The notes below the pieces were generated by a model. That model was given only the letters and a program-made list of their open reading frames with translations. It ran no database searches and was not told the DNA's origin. 64,000 nucleotides of DNA from Toxorhynchites rutilus septentrionalis (taxonomy: Eukaryota > Arthropoda > Insecta > Diptera > Culicidae): contig NC_073746.1 of the NCBI RefSeq assembly GCF_029784135.1, positions 253,793,994 to 253,857,993 of the forward strand, read 5' to 3'. A program made the translations under genes and the position numbers. Shown piece by piece: positions 21,708-34,266 of this stretch. How positions within the stretch are numbered: position 1 is the first letter of the stretch; the number at the start of each line of letters is the position of its first letter.

Positions 21708-22756
21708 GGACGTTTTGTCCAAGACACGGCCGCATCGTTCACGTAGAACTACCCTGTGTTAAATTCAAGTCGCTTGTTTATAAATGCGAATAGTATTTTA
21801 TAATGCTACGAAATTTTAAAAATAACCATTCTACCAGTTTGATCGCCCTGAAATATTTTTTTCTTGTAGTATCATTTCACGACTATTATTTGATTAATTA
21901 TTTTTTGTCCTCGCAGAACAATACATGCTCGAGATAAGCGCAGTTATCATCCTTAGTGGAGAAAGCTTTGCTACTGACAAGCGAATCCAAATCACATACC
22001 AAATTCCAGAACGACATTTACTTTCTTGGTGACTAATTAAAGGAAATAAACTCTTTCTGTTATCTCAAAAACCTAGAAAAGAGTGGCACTGCTTCATTAT
22101 GATCAAGATTAGCGCAAATGCAATCCTAGTTTAAGGGAGTATTGAAACTGGCACGCGAACCCAGATAAATAAAGTCAGTAATTTGGTCGCGTCCACAGCT
22201 CAATCCGAAACTAAGAGATGTGAGACTTTCATTTCTCTTGGAAAACTTTACTTTTTCCTCGTATTACTCCTCCACTCCTCCACTCCTCACCGTCCGGCTT
22301 GCCCAGCAACGATGTTGTTCAGTCGGTGTCCACTAGAAGAATGAAAGTTTGCCTCAGCGAGATCCACTGTTTATACTCTAGGCAAATATTCCACTTCGTT
22401 CTTCTTCTTTTCCTTTGTTCACGGAGACTTTAAGTCTTGCGATTCCCCTTCGTTGCTCGTCCATAAGTTGCACGTTATTGACAGCTCTGTTCGGGAAAGC
22501 ACACAAATGGACAGAACAAATGTACGGGAAAATGGAAACGCTTATAGTTTTCATGAATTTTAACCATTTACACACCATGGAATTGTAATGTCTAGCATAT
22601 CAAACAAATCTTAGGGAATTTCCGATTCGTTTGGTATGTAAATCGCCAAAATCCGTTCGCGGCATAAATAGTTATAACCGTTAACTTTATTTCATAAAAA
22701 CGTGACCTGTTTTCTGATTTGGCACTCTTAATGAAAGACGTGGTTCTACGTCAAAA
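21708..22756 (+). repeat. Repeat family A, copy 2 (~1.05 kb)
   Basis: The left end contains GTCCAAGACACGGCCGCATC and the right end GACGTGGTTCTACGTCAA. It is collinear with 4588-6392 but lacks that copy's internal duplication. It keeps an intact TTAA (about 22560) at the site where the inverted copy at 8.2 kb carries a MITE. Confidence 0.7.
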
Positions 22757-23814
22757 CTTATAGTTTTAGAATGGTATTCTTGACATATCCTGTAATTCAT
22801 AACTCCGTTATCAATATCACATTTTCAACAGTGCTTCCTAATGACGATCATCATTTTGAAAACTTCGCTTTTGTCTGACACTCTAGAGCAGCTATACTCA
22901 GCCTGAGGTTCGCGGGTCGCATGTGGCTCTTCTGGTTGGCCCATGTGGTGTTAACGAAATAATAACGAAAATTTTAGAAATCTTTACTAAACTTTTTTGA
23001 CTACGTCTTTCAGTAATTGTGCCAAACTAGAAAACAGGGCAAGTTTTTACGGAATAGAGGTAGCAAGTAACACTTTCGTCCTATGGACAATGTGGATAGA
23101 GAAAATATTGCAATTTAAGATCGTTTCATTTCGCTTGTTTTTTATTTACTGAGTATAAACAAGCTATTGGAGATTTCACAGCATTGACGATTCATCAGTC
23201 ATCCAGCTAATGGCCAGGCGACAACGCGACTTTCCAAATGGTCTTTTTCAAGGCCGATAGATTACTTTGGTTTTCTCAATAGGCGTTTTTTCAAAGCCAG
23301 AGGTGAATGAACTGAGAAATTTTGAAGTCTCCATAATTCAAATCATGTTCATCATTTTTCGAGTTTCAGTCTCGCTCCAGCTAGCAGAGAGCAGTCTTTC
23401 TTATTCTTATTCCGATGGCACACATAGCTCATTTGTTCGATACCAATGGAGAATGGAAGATAGATATCTCATACAGTGGTACATTTTTGCTCGGATGATG
23501 CACCACGCCGATTTTTATGCCGTTCTGGTGGATAGTTCTGCTGTATATTTGCACCGCATCATTGTTGCGCCTGTACTGGAATGAAACTTCATAATTTCGA
23601 AAACGAGAGCGTTGCGGTTGGGTGCAATGATTTTTGCCTTCGCCGATTGAGCGAAGTGTTATGACAATCACTTCGTTCGAACGATAAAAAGTGTATGAGA
23701 ATGTTTGTAATTTATTGCCCCAAAAAATTTAACACCATTAAAATTCGGCTCTGTTACAGCTAAAATGCCTAATGAGCCTAAAATAAACAAAAGGGATAAA
23801 AAAAAAACCGTGCA
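22757..23814. other. No gene recognised
   Basis: The sequence near 22890-22950 (CTCAGCCTGAGGTTCGCGGG) resembles a hAT-type terminal region, but no partner was found. A TATA-like GAGTATAAACAAGC near 23152 resembles one near 43317 (GGGTATAAATAAGCC) within similar flanks, suggesting another repeat family. No protein was recognised. Confidence 0.4.
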
Positions 23815-24100
23815 AACCACGACTGACACGTTCACTCAGTTGGAGCATGGTCACCATAAACTTCCACCAAAATGCGATGACTTTCCGCACTCCCCGCAAA
23901 AATACTCTCGTTGGTACGAAATTGGACATATTCGAAGTGGCAAATAACTATGTTGTTTACGCTTCAAATTTTTGACATATACTGCAAAAGACGCGCAATG
24001 GTAGTAGTTTTCCCACGTATTTCTGGAAATTTGTTTTATGGAATAATAATCAAGTTACGCCATCTGTTGTAAAACCGGAGAAACTTACCGATATACCTAA
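23815..24100 (-). mobile_element. mariner remnant, inverted, 5' part only
   Basis: Read on the minus strand, the terminal repeat (TTAGGTATATCGGTAAGTTT) at 24100 leads to a leader like that at 20722-20894. A short MSNFVPTRVFLRGV start follows at 23929, then a deletion and a fragment of the EVHGDHA region (shifted). It belongs to the same family as the 20.7-kb relic. Confidence 0.75.
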
Positions 24101-26580
24101 TACTTAAAAGCAAACTATGGAAATCACAAAAATCTATAAATATGGGTCAGATGGCTCTGAAATTAAGATAAATATTGTGCTAGTCCTGGTTTCTTTTTCC
24201 CTATTGTATTGAACGAACGTGCAAAATTTTTCGCATTCAGAATGGATTGTCAGAATAAGTGCGAAGTGGGCATAGTGCAGAGCTTGCACTGACGGGTAGA
24301 AGCAAAGCAGGAGAGAAATATTGAATACGACGTACCCCGTATGTTTTGATACCGTTCTTTGGAGAATGGTTGGGTATGATTGAATCACTGTGGATATGTG
24401 TTATGCGTTATCAAATAGATAACGGTGATGCGGGAGCAACTGTGCAATTGCCTGGGGCCACACTATGTCTAGTACCAGGAGAATGTGTGCGATGCATACC
24501 GAGTGCTCTTGACAATATAAGAGCTTCTGAGAATATAGGAGCGTGTGCGGATTCATTGGTGTAATGATGATAATGTTTTGAAATGAGACTTTCTGAGAAT
24601 CTCAGACTTCATTTATTTTTTCGCCCATTCGGAAAAGTGAAATAAACATTCGGCCTTGAGAAAGGCCACTTATAAAGCCTCGCTGGCGCTGCCATTTGGT
24701 CGCTAGTTGGATGACTGAAAAATCGTGAATGAGTTACCCGATTCGGTTCGGATTTTCTATTACCCTTCTGAGTGTTCTCGGGAGCTTTGTAAATGTAATT
24801 TCGCTATGAAATACTGTACAAACTAACTGTGTTCTAGACCCTCACTTAGTGAAGGGTATTCATTCACCAGCCCTTGTCAGTGTTACCTAATATGTATTTG
24901 TACTAAAGAGTTTCATTCTTAATTTTCTGTATTGTTTGTGCCTCGCTGGCTATAATTTCGTGGAGTTGTTACGTTAACTGTGGTCTTGGACACCATGCTT
25001 CTTCAAGGGCGAACCTATGAAATAAAAATAATGAAGTCTCCATTTAACGGCCTAGGCCGCCGAGATGATTACCACGTCTATTACCCAACGTGCATATCGA
25101 TTGTTGATTATGATTTTGTGAAAATATTGCAAGGGACTTGTAAATAAAACATCGGATTCATGGAGCAAAATATCCTTGTCGTTGGGCATGTGTTGAGTAT
25201 CCTTGGCGCTTCACTTTCGGCGAAAATACCTTTCTTAGCATTAGATGAAAACATTCTGTTGAACATAACGTCGAATTAAAATGCGTTGTCCGATGAAAAT
25301 CGCACAAAAAAGTCACAAATCTCGAACGGTGAGCAGTAAGCTCTAATTTTTTTCTCCGCGGCTTTCTGGAAAAATACGGTAAATACGCAAGGAAAAATAC
25401 TTCAAAACGTTGCAGAACCCAGATTTAGCCGTTTGGATAGAACGTACTCCTTATGAATGGGAGAAATCATTCAACGAATTCTTTATTCTTTATTTACCCA
25501 AACATTATTGATTGCATTGAGAGACCTACTTTTTATCATTAGACGCAGATTGTATAGACACTTGATGTTGTCTTCGATTTCTAGATGATTCGATTCTTAG
25601 AAATGTTGGTCGTCATTCACCTTCAAGACAGTCTACAAAAAGAGTACATCACTCATTATCTTAGCTATCGGATAAACACTAGTCACTTGTTTCATTAATC
25701 GCAACGTTTCAGTGGTAAAAAAAACTGCGATCTTTAAAATAGAGCTTCATGTTGTTCGAAAAGTATTTGTAACGAAACACCATGCGTTCTCGTTTATTCT
25801 AGAACATTTATACTCGCCGCATTATATGTGATTATTTACAAAAACAAAACATTGTGAACCGTTGTGAACTTATTATTAAAACCAGATTGCAGATTATAAG
25901 ATTTATTCTTCTCTTTAAAGGTTTTATGATTTTATGTTGTTGTGCGGTCAATGCATATTGCCCCTCCTAGAAAATTCTGTGAGAACAGATGTCTTCATTT
26001 CGCTCGTCGGATAATTAACGTTATGAGCCTTTTTGGGCCATAATATTTTGAACAACCCATTCCTCTCTGTGTGCGAGTCTTCAGCGATCCTGTTGTTTCT
26101 CTCGTGAACACTCAGTGCTCATATTAGCAGCATTCGTGGAGCACCTGCTGCGAGCCATTGGCCCAACAAACGGATATGAACATACGGTTTCCAGCTTGCG
26201 AATCTTCGCTGCGTCCCCTATTGTCCTCTCCGGGCAGGATGTGTTGGGAACTCTTCTTCGCAGCCTCTCAAATTCTCTTCCTTTCGCGCTGACTCTCACT
26301 CCTCCATCCGTCATCCCTGGCCAGGTACCGGGGAGCTTGGTGGAAATTTTCGAATGGTACTCGAGAGAAAATGAAAATTTTCCGTTTTAGTCGTAGACTA
26401 CCCTCGACGCGCTCGACACGCAACATCCGCCAAGGATATCGTGGACTGTGGATTTGCTCCTGTTTTTTTTCTGTTGGCTGGTTCTACCTGCACACATTTT
26501 GGGTCGAACGAGGAACGATGGAAGATCTTTTTTCACAGCATCGATAGGACAGTGTCGGATTTTTCGGTCGCACAGAAGTG
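24101..26580. other. No gene recognised
   Basis: About 2.5 kb with no recognisable transposon or exon. It has a more complex, less repetitive composition than most of the window. Opposed open frames at 26081-26390 exist on both strands and neither shows a motif. Confidence 0.45.
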
Positions 26581-26582
26581 TT

Positions 26583-26812
26583 TCTATAAATAGTGCTGGG
26601 AGGTGTCGGATGGTGGTTCACAGTGCACAAGGATATCAGCGGAGCAAATGAAAAACACATTAGTGAGAAAAAAAAGGCAACATCGCAAGCAAAAGGAATG
26701 AAAAAAAAAGGATTGACGACAGCAGGCAAAAATTGCTCCAAATAGGAGAAGATTTATCCCTACGCCCATTTGGAGCGTGAAGCACTGTTTCACATCAGGT
26801 GTATTTGAACTT
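26583..26812 (+). promoter_or_regulatory. Possible promoter and non-coding first exon
   Basis: A good TATA box (TCTATAAATAGTG, near 26583) is followed about 30-35 bp later by an initiator-like GGTTCACAGTGC. Roughly 190 bp downstream lies a donor-like CTTGTAAGTACG (GT at 26813). The interval has stops in the forward frames checked, so it would be 5' untranslated. The region is free of recognised repeats. No downstream exon was found within the window on this strand that can be tied to it. Confidence 0.3.
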
Positions 26813-28143
26813 GTAAGTACGCTGCTGTGGATATGAGTGAAGGGTGGAGGGCAGCAACGCGCGACGTCGTTTTTCCCAAGCGATTGAAATTGTTTGTTTT
26901 ATTCTTCATCATGGTTCGTTAGCTGCTCAACTAGTGGTTTCTCTCGGTGTGTAATTATGCAACCATAAACCACCTGTCGATTGCAATTAAAAGTGATTCT
27001 ACAAACACTTTGCGTTTCTCGTGGATATTTAAGTCTGGCCAAATACTAACAGGAAGAAAAGTGTGAGTGGTTCTTTTTTAATGGTAATTTATTATTGTTG
27101 TTTCGTTTGTTGGCGTATGAAAACATTTTTTTAGTTGACAGGCAATTTGAGTGGTTTCGTCGCTAGCTACGGGAAGTCTTCAATTTGAGCAGTAGAATTT
27201 TAGAGTGAGCTGAGCAATGGGAAAAAGTTTTCGATGTTCTGAAAGGATGTGAAGAATAATGGAAGATACCTTTGTCAATCTTGAGAGGGTTCCCGTTAAA
27301 AATAGCCCAATGGCAAGAAGTTATCATTACAACAGGTGCCTCTTGGAATTTATTCGAGTTTACTAAGTGCTGAATGTAATTAACTTATTACTGGTTTTCA
27401 ATAAATATAGACAACTCGTTTCGAGGACTGTTTGCTGGATATATTTCATTTTTTACCATCGGTGGCGACCCACATTGCTACTGTTCAGTTACCTCGTTAC
27501 GTCGTTGGGAGTATCGCAGGGTACATCCAATTGTTGTACTGTGGCCTTGGTCGTTTGAGAGACGGAATAGGTACCATCTCATTAATTTTGTGGAAATCAA
27601 TGTAACAACAGGGAGAAGCATTGGTACGTTGATAGTGCTAGTTAAATGAATTGAAGTACGAATAGAATGACAATGGATCTTATTCATATAGACTCCATTT
27701 TTGTTGTCATAATTCAATTTGTATGATAATGTGGACTCGTCGATTTTTTATCACAGAAAATATATACGAATTTATGAAAATATCAATTTTAAAACAATTT
27801 TTAGAATTTATTAGTGGATTTCATTTTACATCCAATACTTATCGACAAATTGTTTTTTTTTCCTTTTTTTCCATTCATTGAAAGTTAATTTAAGGAGAAC
27901 TTTAACAAAACAACATACTTAGTACGAGGGGTCACATTTGTCATGAATACGAGATTATATAAAAAAGCTATTTGTTTTTTTTTGGCGATGCACTCAATTC
28001 TAACACTCAAAAACAATGTTCTATTAATTCGCAATCAAATAGTTAAGAAGAGGACAAGCATTAAAAGGTTTCAAAAATACGTATCTTTTCAATTTTTCTG
28101 GAAGGGAAAATTAATTGAACTATGCCTAATCAACAAACACATG
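26813..28143. other. No gene recognised
   Basis: AT-rich sequence with no recognised repeat or exon. If the 26.6-kb first exon is real, this would be intron. Confidence 0.4.
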
Positions 28144-28145
28144 TA

Positions 28146-28864
28146 CAGGTCGGACTCGATTGTGTGAAGTCTACAATTTGCTTGTCACCGTTGATAATGG
28201 AATAAATTTTTTTCATTGTTTTATGTACATTTTTTTTTGTTTATTTAAAGTATAAATGAAGAATTTAATTTGTGAATAAACCCCTTTAATAAGAAAATTC
28301 CTTCCTTACATATATTTTTCATGCATATATGGAATCTTTCACAAAGGTGATAGAGGATCTCATTTGAAGAAAAAAAAATACATCAACGCCAGTGTAAAAC
28401 AAAGGCTTTAATCAAAAAGCTTACATTTGAAAGATAAGAGAATTTGGTACAGGATACAGTTGTAAAACATCTACATTAGGGGATTTAAGTAACATTTAAG
28501 AAGTAAAAACTTAAAAGTTGGTGGTTTTTCAGGTGTTATTATTATTTTTGCCACAAAAATGCATAATAAACTTGATTGTTTCTATGAACCAAAGAAAGGC
28601 TCTCTAGCTACTTTTGAATTTAATATTCTTTTAAACAAGCCCGGGTGAGTGTTCAATTAGTATCTTAATAAATCGCGATTTTTCTTACACTGTACTTAGA
28701 ATAGCCAATTAACTTCCACCTTAACGTGAAATATTCAATCTTTCCTTGAAACTCATTTTAAATATAAAAATATTTGCCTTTGAAACTGTATATAATCGAT
28801 TCTAAAATTGTGTATAATTTAGTCATATCGAATCGAGTTTATACAAATAGTCGGGTCCGACCTG
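28146..28864. mobile_element. TA-flanked MITE (pogo/Tc1-like ends), 719 bp
   Basis: The ends CAGGTCGGACTCGA (28146) and TCGGGTCCGACCTG (ending 28864) are inverted repeats with one mismatch, bordered by TA on both sides. TIRs beginning CAG with a TA target fit the Tc1/mariner/pogo superfamily. The interior is AT-rich with no transposase. Confidence 0.75.
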
Positions 28865-28866
28865 TA

Positions 28867-29786
28867 TGTACATGAGTTAATATATAATATTACTTTTGGC
28901 GTGAATGATACAGATAATTTAGTTTAAAACAAAAAAAAAGTTTATTTATTCATTATAATTGTTTTTTTCTGGGTGAACTAAACAAACGGAACAAATGCAA
29001 AACATTCGTTTTAAGTGGGCTTGAAAATATAAATATTCCTTTTCACCATAAAAATAGCTTTTGTTTGGTATGAAACTTTGAAAACAATTTTTTTTGATGA
29101 AATAGAAAAAAGAGCGAGCTGTCATTTATTCCAAACAGGTTCGGTAGTAGTTTTTTTTTCTCAATAACACACGTTAATTCAGAGAAAACATGAAAAGTCG
29201 AGAACACGTGCTTCAAAGTTTTTGGCACGTACCATAACAACCTACTGTTTTTGTCCGCCTTTTGCTTGAATATATAAAAAAAGAAATAATCATAGCGTTA
29301 TATCGCGATAATTTATTGCTGTAATTGCTGTAATCAGAATTGACAAATGTTACAAACAGCATAGAAACATAAAAAAAAAACAAATACATTTTGAATGATG
29401 AACGAATTAGAATATGCTGTGAGAGTATAGTTCACTCTCGTCGAGGTCGAGGTCGAGGTTTCCGAATCGTCATCAATGTTTCCACGCTGTATTCCTAGGT
29501 AAATTTAGCACCATCGAAAATCAATTATGGTTCACATGTAAGCTTGCTAAGGCGAGACCGAGAGCAAGGTGGCTTCTGTCAGCGAGAAGGGAATGTCCAT
29601 GCCGCTGTTCGTTCCTTTGTGGATTGCGATGAAGGATGAGATATGCAGTACAAAGTGCCTACCAAAAGTAATACAAGTGAATAATGTAACGAATAAATGA
29701 GTTCGATTTTACTCGCACATACTTCACAATGCATCAAGAAGCATTCTTCCATTCCGTTCCCGTATAGCTTTCGAAAACGACTTATC
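28867..29786. other. No gene recognised
   Basis: AT-rich sequence. A short GAGGTC triplet repeat occurs near 29444-29460. On the minus strand it would encode Ser-Thr repeats downstream of a weak acceptor, which I did not accept as an exon. Confidence 0.4.
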
Positions 29787-30185
29787 TACCGTTTTGTCTC
29801 AAATTTCGAACAGTCTCAAATACCGAACAGTTCCTTTTTAAATGTAAATTTTCTGAACCCTAATATTTTCAATAATTGAATAATAAATACCCTGACATTC
29901 TTTGTGGTGTAAGCTTCATTTCAATCATCTGAATCGGTCTAGTAGCTCAATAGTTTTGCATTTTGGGTGTTCGGAATTTGAGACAAATGTAATCAAACAT
30001 ATTTTTAGTTTTCCACCATGAATATGAATTTGTAAATAAATTTTATGGTAGCCAAATGAAAGAAAAGGCTCTATTGTATCCAAAAACCACATTAATTTTG
30101 CGAAAAAAGTACCATTTTGAGTAATGAGACACTGTTTAATGTTTAAACTTAAGCTTAAGTGTTCGAAATTTGAGACAAAACGGTA
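29787..30185. mobile_element. MITE with 26-bp terminal inverted repeats
   Basis: TACCGTTTTGTCTCAAATTT at 29787 and AAATTTGAGACAAAACGGTA ending at 30185 are exact complements extending to 26 bp. The terminal TA suggests a TA target. Related internal motifs (ATTTGAGACAAA near 29978) occur in the 399-bp body. No ORF of note. Confidence 0.85.
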
Positions 30186-30226
30186 CATTGATCGATTCTC
30201 TTCCATTGACTTTCTCTTTCGATAAC

Positions 30227-30233
30227 CACGGCC
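30227..30233. repeat. Target-site duplication, left copy (7 bp)
   Basis: CACGGCC here recurs at 32067-32073 directly after the poly(A) tail, bounding a truncated LINE insertion. Confidence 0.65.
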
Positions 30234-32066
30234 ACGATCAGCTGCCAGGATTCATATTCTCAAGCTGGAGAGAATACAATATCGTTGCTTGCGTATAGCC
30301 ATGGGGTGTTTGCATTCGACACATACGATGAGTCTCGAAGTTTTGGCAGGAGTACCCCCGCTTACTCTTCGGTTCACAGAATTATCCTACAGATTTCTCA
30401 TCCGTTGCAAGATCATGAATCCATTGGTGATTGATAACTTCGAAAATCTACTCCAGCTGACTCCTCAGTCAAGTTTTATGTCTTTATACCATGAGTACCT
30501 TACCCACGACGTGCACCCTTCACCAGGCATCTCCAACCAAGTTTGCTTCCCATACTTTTGCAATTCCTCTGTCGTTTTTGATCTGTCCATGCGACAAAAA
30601 ATCCATGGAATACCAGATCACCTACGCTCCAATGTTATTCCGTCGATATTTTCGGAAAAATATGGGAAAGTTGGATCTGATAAAATGTTCTTTACTGACG
30701 GTTCATACATAAACGGGTCCACTGGCTTCGGCATCTTCAATGAAAATTCCAGTGCCTCTTTCAAACTCAAAGATCCTTGTTCCGTGTATGTCGCAGAAAT
30801 GGGTGCGATATACTATGCTCTAGGGATCATTGAAACACTGCCCATCGACCATTATTTTATTTTTTCAGACAGTCTCAGCTCAATAGAGGCAATCCGCTCA
30901 ATGAAAGTTGATAAACGCTCATCTTATTTCCTAACAAGAATAAGACATCTATTGAGTGTTTTGGTCGAAAAATTATTCAAGATTACCTTAGCATGGGTTC
31001 CCTCTCATTGCTCGATTCCGGGGAATGAGAAAGCGGACTCGCTAGCTAAGGTGGGCGCTTCAGAAGGCACACTTTTTGAAAGGCAAATTGCCTATAATGA
31101 ATTTTTTCACATTCCTCGTCAGGACAAACTCGTTAGTTGGCAGCGCATGTGGAGTGAAGATGAGTTCGGTCGTTGGTTACACACGATTATCCCTAAGGTC
31201 TCGACGAGTGCATGGTTTAAGGGATTGAATGTAGGTCGTGATTTCATTCGCGTGATATCTCGGCTTATGTCCAATCACTACAACCTAAACGCGCATCTCT
31301 ATCGCATTGGGCTCGCAGCAAACAATCTTTGTGATTGTGGCGATGGCTACCACGACATCGAGCATGTTGTCTGGTCGTGTATCCGGTTCCATGCTGCTCG
31401 CTCTCAGCTCTCTAGAGCACTGAGAGCAAAAGGCAGACAATCGGATATCCCCGTCCGGGATATCTTAGGTAGCCGGGATCCTGATCTTCTGCTTCATCTA
31501 TACCTGTTCCTCAGAAACGCCGATGTCAACGTTTAATGATGTTTCCTTCGTTGTGTCCCCGTTTCATATCCCTCCTAGCGATCGATAAACTTTTACTTAG
31601 TCGCGGCAATACATACACACACTCTTTACAGATGCACGGGCCAAAGGTTGTGCAGTCCACTGATCATTCAACAAGAGCCAAAGGTTGTACCGCTCATGAC
31701 AACTCTACACGAACTGATGATTGCGCCGGCTAGTGACCATTCTATCCTGGATTCCTCGAGTCGAGAAAGACGCACCACGCTAGATATGGGGTACAGACTA
31801 GGGAGCGTTGCTGATTAATGGTCAGCTGCATCCCAATAGGAGGTAGCCCGTGTCGGGCACACGTATAGAGCATCGAAGACTGCAACATACCAATTATGAG
31901 AACACTTGTAATACTAACCTCGAGCCAACCGCGAGTAATCGGTTACATATTACTAACATAGTTGTAAGACAAAATTTGTCAAAATATTGGACTCCCGGCC
32001 CCGTCAGGCTAACGCCACATGTGCCTTAATAAAAAATATATTTTGGGAAAAAAAAAAAAAAAAAAA
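30234..32066 (+). mobile_element. 5'-truncated LOA/I-type LINE with poly(A) tail
   Basis: The insertion keeps the C-terminal part of the polyprotein (to 31536), a roughly 510-bp 3' UTR and an 18-A tail at 32049-32066. CACGGCC flanks both sides. Truncation at the 5' end during target-primed reverse transcription explains the missing reverse transcriptase. Confidence 0.85.
30235..31536 (+). pseudogene. LINE polyprotein C-terminus with ribonuclease H domain (5'-truncated)
   Basis: The open frame runs from the truncation point with no internal stop. It begins in the region after the reverse transcriptase (LERIQYRCLRIAMGCLHSTH, a typical post-RT segment). A complete-looking ribonuclease H domain follows. 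Numbering from codon 30289, it has FFTDGSY (D137), VYVAEMGAIYYAL (E170), FSDSLSSIEAI (D194) and NEKADSLAKVG (D250), plus WVPSHCSIPGNE. A cysteine-histidine motif, CDCGDGYHDIEHVVWSC, lies near the C-terminus. Ribonuclease H removes template RNA during retrotransposition. Its presence here fits LOA- or I-clade elements such as those known in Aedes, but the exact clade needs the missing RT. Confidence 0.88.
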
Positions 32067-32073
32067 CACGGCC
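32067..32073. repeat. Target-site duplication, right copy (7 bp)
   Basis: CACGGCC directly follows the A-tail and matches 30227-30233. Confidence 0.65.
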
Positions 32074-32104
32074 TTGCGGACAGATTTGGCGCCAGTTTTG
32101 CCAC

Positions 32105-32905
32105 ATAGTAATAGAAATTTAACCCCCTTCCTGTTGACCGATTGATCTGAATTTTGGAACACACCTTTATCTCTGCAGTCATTATAAAACTGCGTGTTTC
32201 ATGATCTTGAAAATCCAAAATGGCGGCCGCTATAAAATGGCGGGTTTAATATTTTCTCTAAACCCCAATAATATGGGTATCAAATGAAAGGGCTTGATTA
32301 ATAGAATACAATTATTGATGAAAAATGTAAATCCAAGATGGCGGCCGCTACAAAATGGAGGATTACATATTTCCTCAGAACTCCATCAATATGGGTATCA
32401 AACGAAAGAGATCGACTAGTAGAACACAGTTATTTATGAAAAATTCAAATCCAAAATGGCCGCCAGCGTAAAATGGCGCCATATACATTTTTTCCAAACC
32501 TTATCAATATGAGTATCAAATGAAAGGGCTTGGTAAGTGGAATACAATTATTGATGAAAAATGTAAATCCAAGATGGCGGCCGGTACAAAATGGTGGATT
32601 ATATATTTTCTCAAAACCCCATCAATATGAGTATCAATTGAAAGAGCTTGACTAGTAGAATACAATTATTGATGAAAAATGTAAATTCAAGATGGCGGTC
32701 GCTACAAAATGGTGGATAACATATTTTTCCAGAACCCCATCAATATGGGTATCAAACGAAAGAGATTGACTAGTAGAACACAGTTGTTCATGAAAAATGC
32801 AAATCCAAAATGGCCGCCATCACAAAATGTTTTGGAAAGAATATTTTTTTTTTCAAAACTGCATCAATATGTGTATCAAATGAAGGGGTTGACTATTTGA
32901 ACACA
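32105..32905 (+). repeat. Tandem array of ~120-bp units, forward arm
   Basis: Six units recur about every 120 bp, each with ATCAATATGGGTATCAAATG, a CTAGTAGAAYACA block, ATTGATGAAAAATG and AAGATGGCGGCCGCTACAAA. Start points of the GTATCAA motif lie near 32270, 32390, 32512, 32630, 32750 and 32873. A leader at 32110-32190 (GATCTGAATTTTGGAACACA) also precedes the related units at 50.4 kb. There is no coding constraint. Confidence 0.85.
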
Positions 32906-33214
32906 AATTCAAAATGAACCACGTCAGATTTTAATTTTCTACAGTTAGATGTTTCGTTACATGTCCCTCGATTTTATTTTAGTCACATCAATGCCCTAGA
33001 TTAACGAAGAAAGGGGTGTGGTAACTACTAACTGCTACTTGCCTTATTATTGTTTAGCTTTTAGTACATCATCTGTATTATTATTATGTTGAATCACAAT
33101 GAAACAGTTGAACCTAAAAAGTGTTTTTTCCTTATTTATTTTTTATTTCTTAGTACATTATCTGTATCATTAATATTAACTCTACAATGAAACCGTTCTA
33201 TAATTTCTTTAAAA

Positions 33215-33690
33215 TTTTGGATTTGCATTTTTCATGAAGAACCGTGTTATACTAGTCGATCTCTTTCGTTTGATACCCATATTGATGGAGTTCTGAGGAA
33301 ATATGTAATCTTCCATTTTGTAGCGGCCGCCATCTTGGATTTACATTTTTCATCAATAATTGTGTTCTACTAATCAAGCCCTTTATTTTATACTCATATT
33401 GATGGGGTTTGAGAAAATATGTAATCCACCATTTTGTAGCAGCCGACATCTTGTATTTACATCTTTCCTTAATAACAGTATTCTACTAATCAAGCCCTTT
33501 CGTTTGATACCCATATTGATGGGGTTCTGAGGAACTATGTAATCCGCCATGTTGTAGCGGCCGCCATCTTAGATTTATATTTTTCATAAATTACTGTATT
33601 CTACTAATCAAGCCCTTTCATTTGATACCCATATTGATAGGATTTTGAAAATATATATATGGCGCCATCTTGTAGTGGTCATCTTGTAGA
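33215..33690 (-). repeat. Tandem array of ~117-bp units, inverted arm
   Basis: Four units of the same repeat occur in reverse orientation (CCATATTGATGG near 33278, 33395, 33511 and 33628). Together with the forward arm and a ~310-bp spacer they form a large fold-back structure. The spacer (32906-33214) resembles the palindrome at 50.8-51.1 kb, so the whole is one mobile or amplified element family. Confidence 0.85.
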
Positions 33691-33699
33691 AATACAATA

Positions 33700-34059
33700 A
33701 ATAATTGAATTAATAAAAAAAATGTACCAAACGTGTTTCCATTTTGTTCCGCTACTTATGACACACCTGTTAATAAGTTCTAAAAGAATTAATAAATAAT
33801 TTCTCTCAAAGAATTGCAAAGAAAACAAGTGTCCGGATTAAAAAAGCAAAAGTGTCCGGATTTAAAATCACGACACGATGAAAGAAATTTCAAATTTTGA
33901 ACAAATATAACATGATTTTGTGGAATTCTGTGATTCATAACCTAGATGAAGGCCTTCTAGTTCTATAGGAACGCTAATTTTTCATGCTATGATATGTCAA
34001 TATTTTTATTAGTTGAAGTTATATTCGTAAGCGCTTAAGCGTCAGGATTTCGAAGCATT
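33700..34059. other. No gene recognised
   Basis: AT-rich sequence. The phrase AAGTGTCCGGATT occurs twice near 33828-33862, the same motif that borders a small inverted repeat at 61.97-62.06 kb. Confidence 0.4.
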
Positions 34060-34266
34060 ACTATACTCGCGCATTGGTCTGTCAGACCGAGAAATCAATA
34101 ATTCGTTCATTTCTCAGAAAACATCAACACTACGACTTTGCGATTCTCTCTAGCTTCGTTATTCGTCGTTCGTCATCGTTTAGCGTATCGCATGTGTTGG
34201 TACAAAGGGGACGTGTGCCACTTTTTTAACACTTTCGGTCTGACATACCGACGCGAGTATAGGAGT
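34060..34266. mobile_element. Small MITE with ~32-bp imperfect inverted repeats
   Basis: ACTATACTCGCGCATTGGTC at 34060 pairs with the complement of CCGACGCGAGTATAGGAGT ending at 34266. The repeats continue through GTCAGACCGA / TCGGTCTGAC. A related single end lies near 35145-35210. Confidence 0.7.

Noticed and set aside
22886..22950. hAT element end
   Set aside because: One end-like segment only. No matching inverted end, 8-bp duplication or transposase was found.
29396..29500. Minus-strand exon with Ser-Thr repeats
   Set aside because: The repeat comes from a GAGGTC microsatellite, the acceptor is weak and the frame ends in AT-rich sequence.
32105..33690. A CRISPR-like array
   Set aside because: The units are contiguous ~120-bp tandem repeats without unique spacers, are inverted in the second half, and the genome is eukaryotic.
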